Assembly (NCBI GenBank): GCA_905371865.1
Contig: CAJPNA010000084.1
Coordinates: forward strand, 1 to 6,352
Direction: 5' to 3'
Source: an uncultured Carnobacterium sp.
Lineage (GTDB): Bacteria; Bacillota; Bacilli; Lactobacillales; Aerococcaceae
DNA: 6,352 nucleotides
The position numbers and the translations under genes were made by a program. Positions 5,664-6,352 of this stretch are shown here, one piece after another (the first letter of the stretch is position 1; the number at the start of each line of letters is the position of its first letter). The notes under the pieces are model-generated. The model searched no databases, was not told the origin of the DNA, and saw only the letters and a program-made list of their open reading frames with translations.

Positions 5664-5843
5664 ATGGCAGAATTAAAGATTACTTTAAAGAAAAGCTTGA
5701 TTGGACGTCCTCAAAACCAAATCGATACTTGTAAAGCATTAGGCTTAACAAAAATTCGTTCAACAGTGGTTAAACCTGCTAACGTAGCTATTAAAGGTAT
5801 GGTTAACACAGTTTCACATTTAGTGGATGTTGAGGAAGTTTAA
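5664..5843 (+). CDS. rpmD: 50S ribosomal protein L30
   Basis: L30 (59 aa, the normal bacterial size) is a small 23S rRNA-binding protein. I translated it directly: it opens MAELKITLKKSLIGRPQNQ, with the family's IGRP element at residues 13–16, followed by ALGLTKIRSTVVKP (25–38), AIKGMVNTVSHLV (42–54) and a short acidic end. ATG 5664 is preceded by GGAGGA (5651–5656) immediately after the rpsE stop, 7 nt away, so coupling to rpsE is likely. C23 (DTCKALGL) is a position usually occupied by a small hydrophobic residue, from memory. Position between rpsE and rplO is canonical. Confidence 0.97.
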   Translation: MAELKITLKKSLIGRPQNQIDTCKALGLTKIRSTVVKPANVAIKGMVNTVSHLVDVEEV

Positions 5844-5874
5844 TTTAAAACTTATAAGAGGAGGTGCCCAGAAC

Positions 5875-6315
5875 ATGAAACTTCATGAATTACAACCAGC
5901 TGAAGGTTCTCGTAAAGAACGTAATCGTGTTGGTAGAGGTCAAGGTTCAGGAAATGGTAAAACTGCTGGACGCGGAAGCAAAGGTCAAAAAGCTCGTTCA
6001 GGCGGTGGCGTTAGATTAGGATTCGAAGGTGGACAAACTCCATTGTTCCGTCGTATTCCAAAACGTGGTTTCCAAAATATTAATCGTAAAGAATATGCAG
6101 TTGTAAATCTTGAAACATTAAATCGTTTTGAAGATGGTCAAGAAGTAACTGCGGCTGTACTAGTTGAGGCTGGTATCGTTAAAAACGAAAAAGACGGTAT
6201 CAAAGTGTTAGCTAATGGTAAACTTGAACGTAAGTTAACTGTAAAAGCAAATAAATTCTCGCAAGCAGCAAAAGAAGCTATTGAAGCTGCAGGTGGAACT
6301 GTAGAGGTGATCTAA
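5875..6315 (+). CDS. rplO: 50S ribosomal protein L15
   Basis: L15 (146 aa, standard) binds 23S rRNA and joins in the middle to late stages of 50S assembly. The long Gly/Arg/Lys-rich N-terminal extension that threads into rRNA is clear (residues 11–65), with RVGRGQGSGNGKTAGRGSKG (18–37) and FEGGQTPLFRRIPKRGF (50–66). The globular C-terminal domain has VNLETLNRF, VKNEKDGIKVLANGKL and the final AAGGTVEVI. ATG 5875 follows GAGGAGGTG (5858–5866) by 8 nt. An in-frame ATG at 5827 would add 16 residues, but it lies inside rpmD and lacks a ribosome binding site. The stop TAA shares its last A with the secY start. Confidence 0.98.
   Translation: MKLHELQPAEGSRKERNRVGRGQGSGNGKTAGRGSKGQKARSGGGVRLGFEGGQTPLFRRIPKRGFQNINRKEYAVVNLETLNRFEDGQEVTAAVLVEAGIVKNEKDGIKVLANGKLERKLTVKANKFSQAAKEAIEAAGGTVEVI
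6304..6310 (+). promoter_or_regulatory. Ribosome binding site of secY inside rplO
   Basis: GAGGTGA ends 4 nt before the secY ATG (6315) and lies wholly within the last codons of rplO. It fits coupled translation at a TAATG junction. Confidence 0.7.
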
Positions 6316-6352
6316 TGTTCACTCTACTAAAAAATGCTGTTCAAATGAAGGA
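6315..6352 (+). CDS. secY: Sec translocon channel subunit SecY (3' end missing)
   Basis: Only the first 12 codons and two bases of a thirteenth are present, reading MFTLLKNAVQMK. This resembles the cytoplasmic N-terminal segment of Firmicute SecY (MFKLLK-type opening). Position immediately after rplO is where secY lies in nearly all bacterial spc operons. SecY is the ten-helix membrane channel that, with SecE and SecG, exports proteins driven by SecA or by ribosomes. No membrane segment is within the window, so the call rests on the short N-terminus and on gene order. The ATG overlaps the rplO stop by one base. Confidence 0.9.
   Translation, partial: MFTLLKNAVQMK

Noticed and set aside
5827..5874. 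Upstream in-frame ATG extending rplO by 16 residues
   Set aside because: It lies within rpmD, lacks a ribosome binding site, and the extension is not part of L15; ATG 5875 has a strong site and the usual MKLHEL opening.
1..6352. A novel or accessory system hidden among the genes
   Set aside because: Every gene is an expected member of the S10–spc operon in canonical order, with no inserted gene, frameshift, repeat array or mobile element.

Overview
The window is an uninterrupted stretch of the S10–spc ribosomal-protein operon of a low-GC Gram-positive bacterium. It starts inside rpsS and ends 12 codons into secY. The order is rpsS–rplV–rpsC–rplP–rpmC–rpsQ–rplN–rplX–rplE–rpsN–rpsH–rplF–rplR–rpsE–rpmD–rplO–secY. 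The S10 part (to rpsQ) runs straight into the spc part (from rplN) with only a 37-nt gap, which is the fused layout usual in Firmicutes. Three things point to Bacillota: strong AAGGAGG-type ribosome binding sites before almost every gene, frequent GTG starts plus one TTG, and the short zinc-binding (61 aa, four-Cys) S14. The protein sequences look like Lactobacillales, perhaps an Enterococcus/Vagococcus/Carnobacterium relative. That placement is from memory of family sequences, and the genus is not settled.

Layout: (1) 1–1896, end of rpsS, then rplV, rpsC, rplP and rpmC, tightly packed: gaps of 19, 3 and 2 nt, then an 11-nt overlap. (2) 1921–4142, rpsQ, rplN, rplX, rplE, rpsN and rpsH, separated by roughly 24–37 nt gaps that mostly hold just a ribosome binding site. 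(3) 4169–4705, rplF, followed by the largest gap of the window (66 nt), which contains inverted repeats. (4) 4772–6315, rplR, rpsE, rpmD and rplO. (5) 6315 onward, the start of secY, overlapping the rplO stop codon by one base. Every gene is on the + strand. There is no gene-free stretch over 100 nt, and I see no tRNA, rRNA, mobile element, CRISPR array or convincing internal promoter.

The products are structural proteins of the 30S (S19, S3, S17, S14, S8, S5) and 50S (L22, L16, L29, L14, L24, L5, L6, L18, L30, L15) subunits, made together in balanced amounts. The last gene encodes the channel subunit of the Sec protein-export translocon.

This is core, highly conserved DNA and I find no undescribed system in it. 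The one signal the genes do not explain is the rplF–rplR junction (about 4696–4767). There an 11-bp perfect inverted repeat spanning the rplF stop codon competes with an alternative long pairing that would cover the rplR ribosome binding site, a possible RNA switch or partial attenuator.
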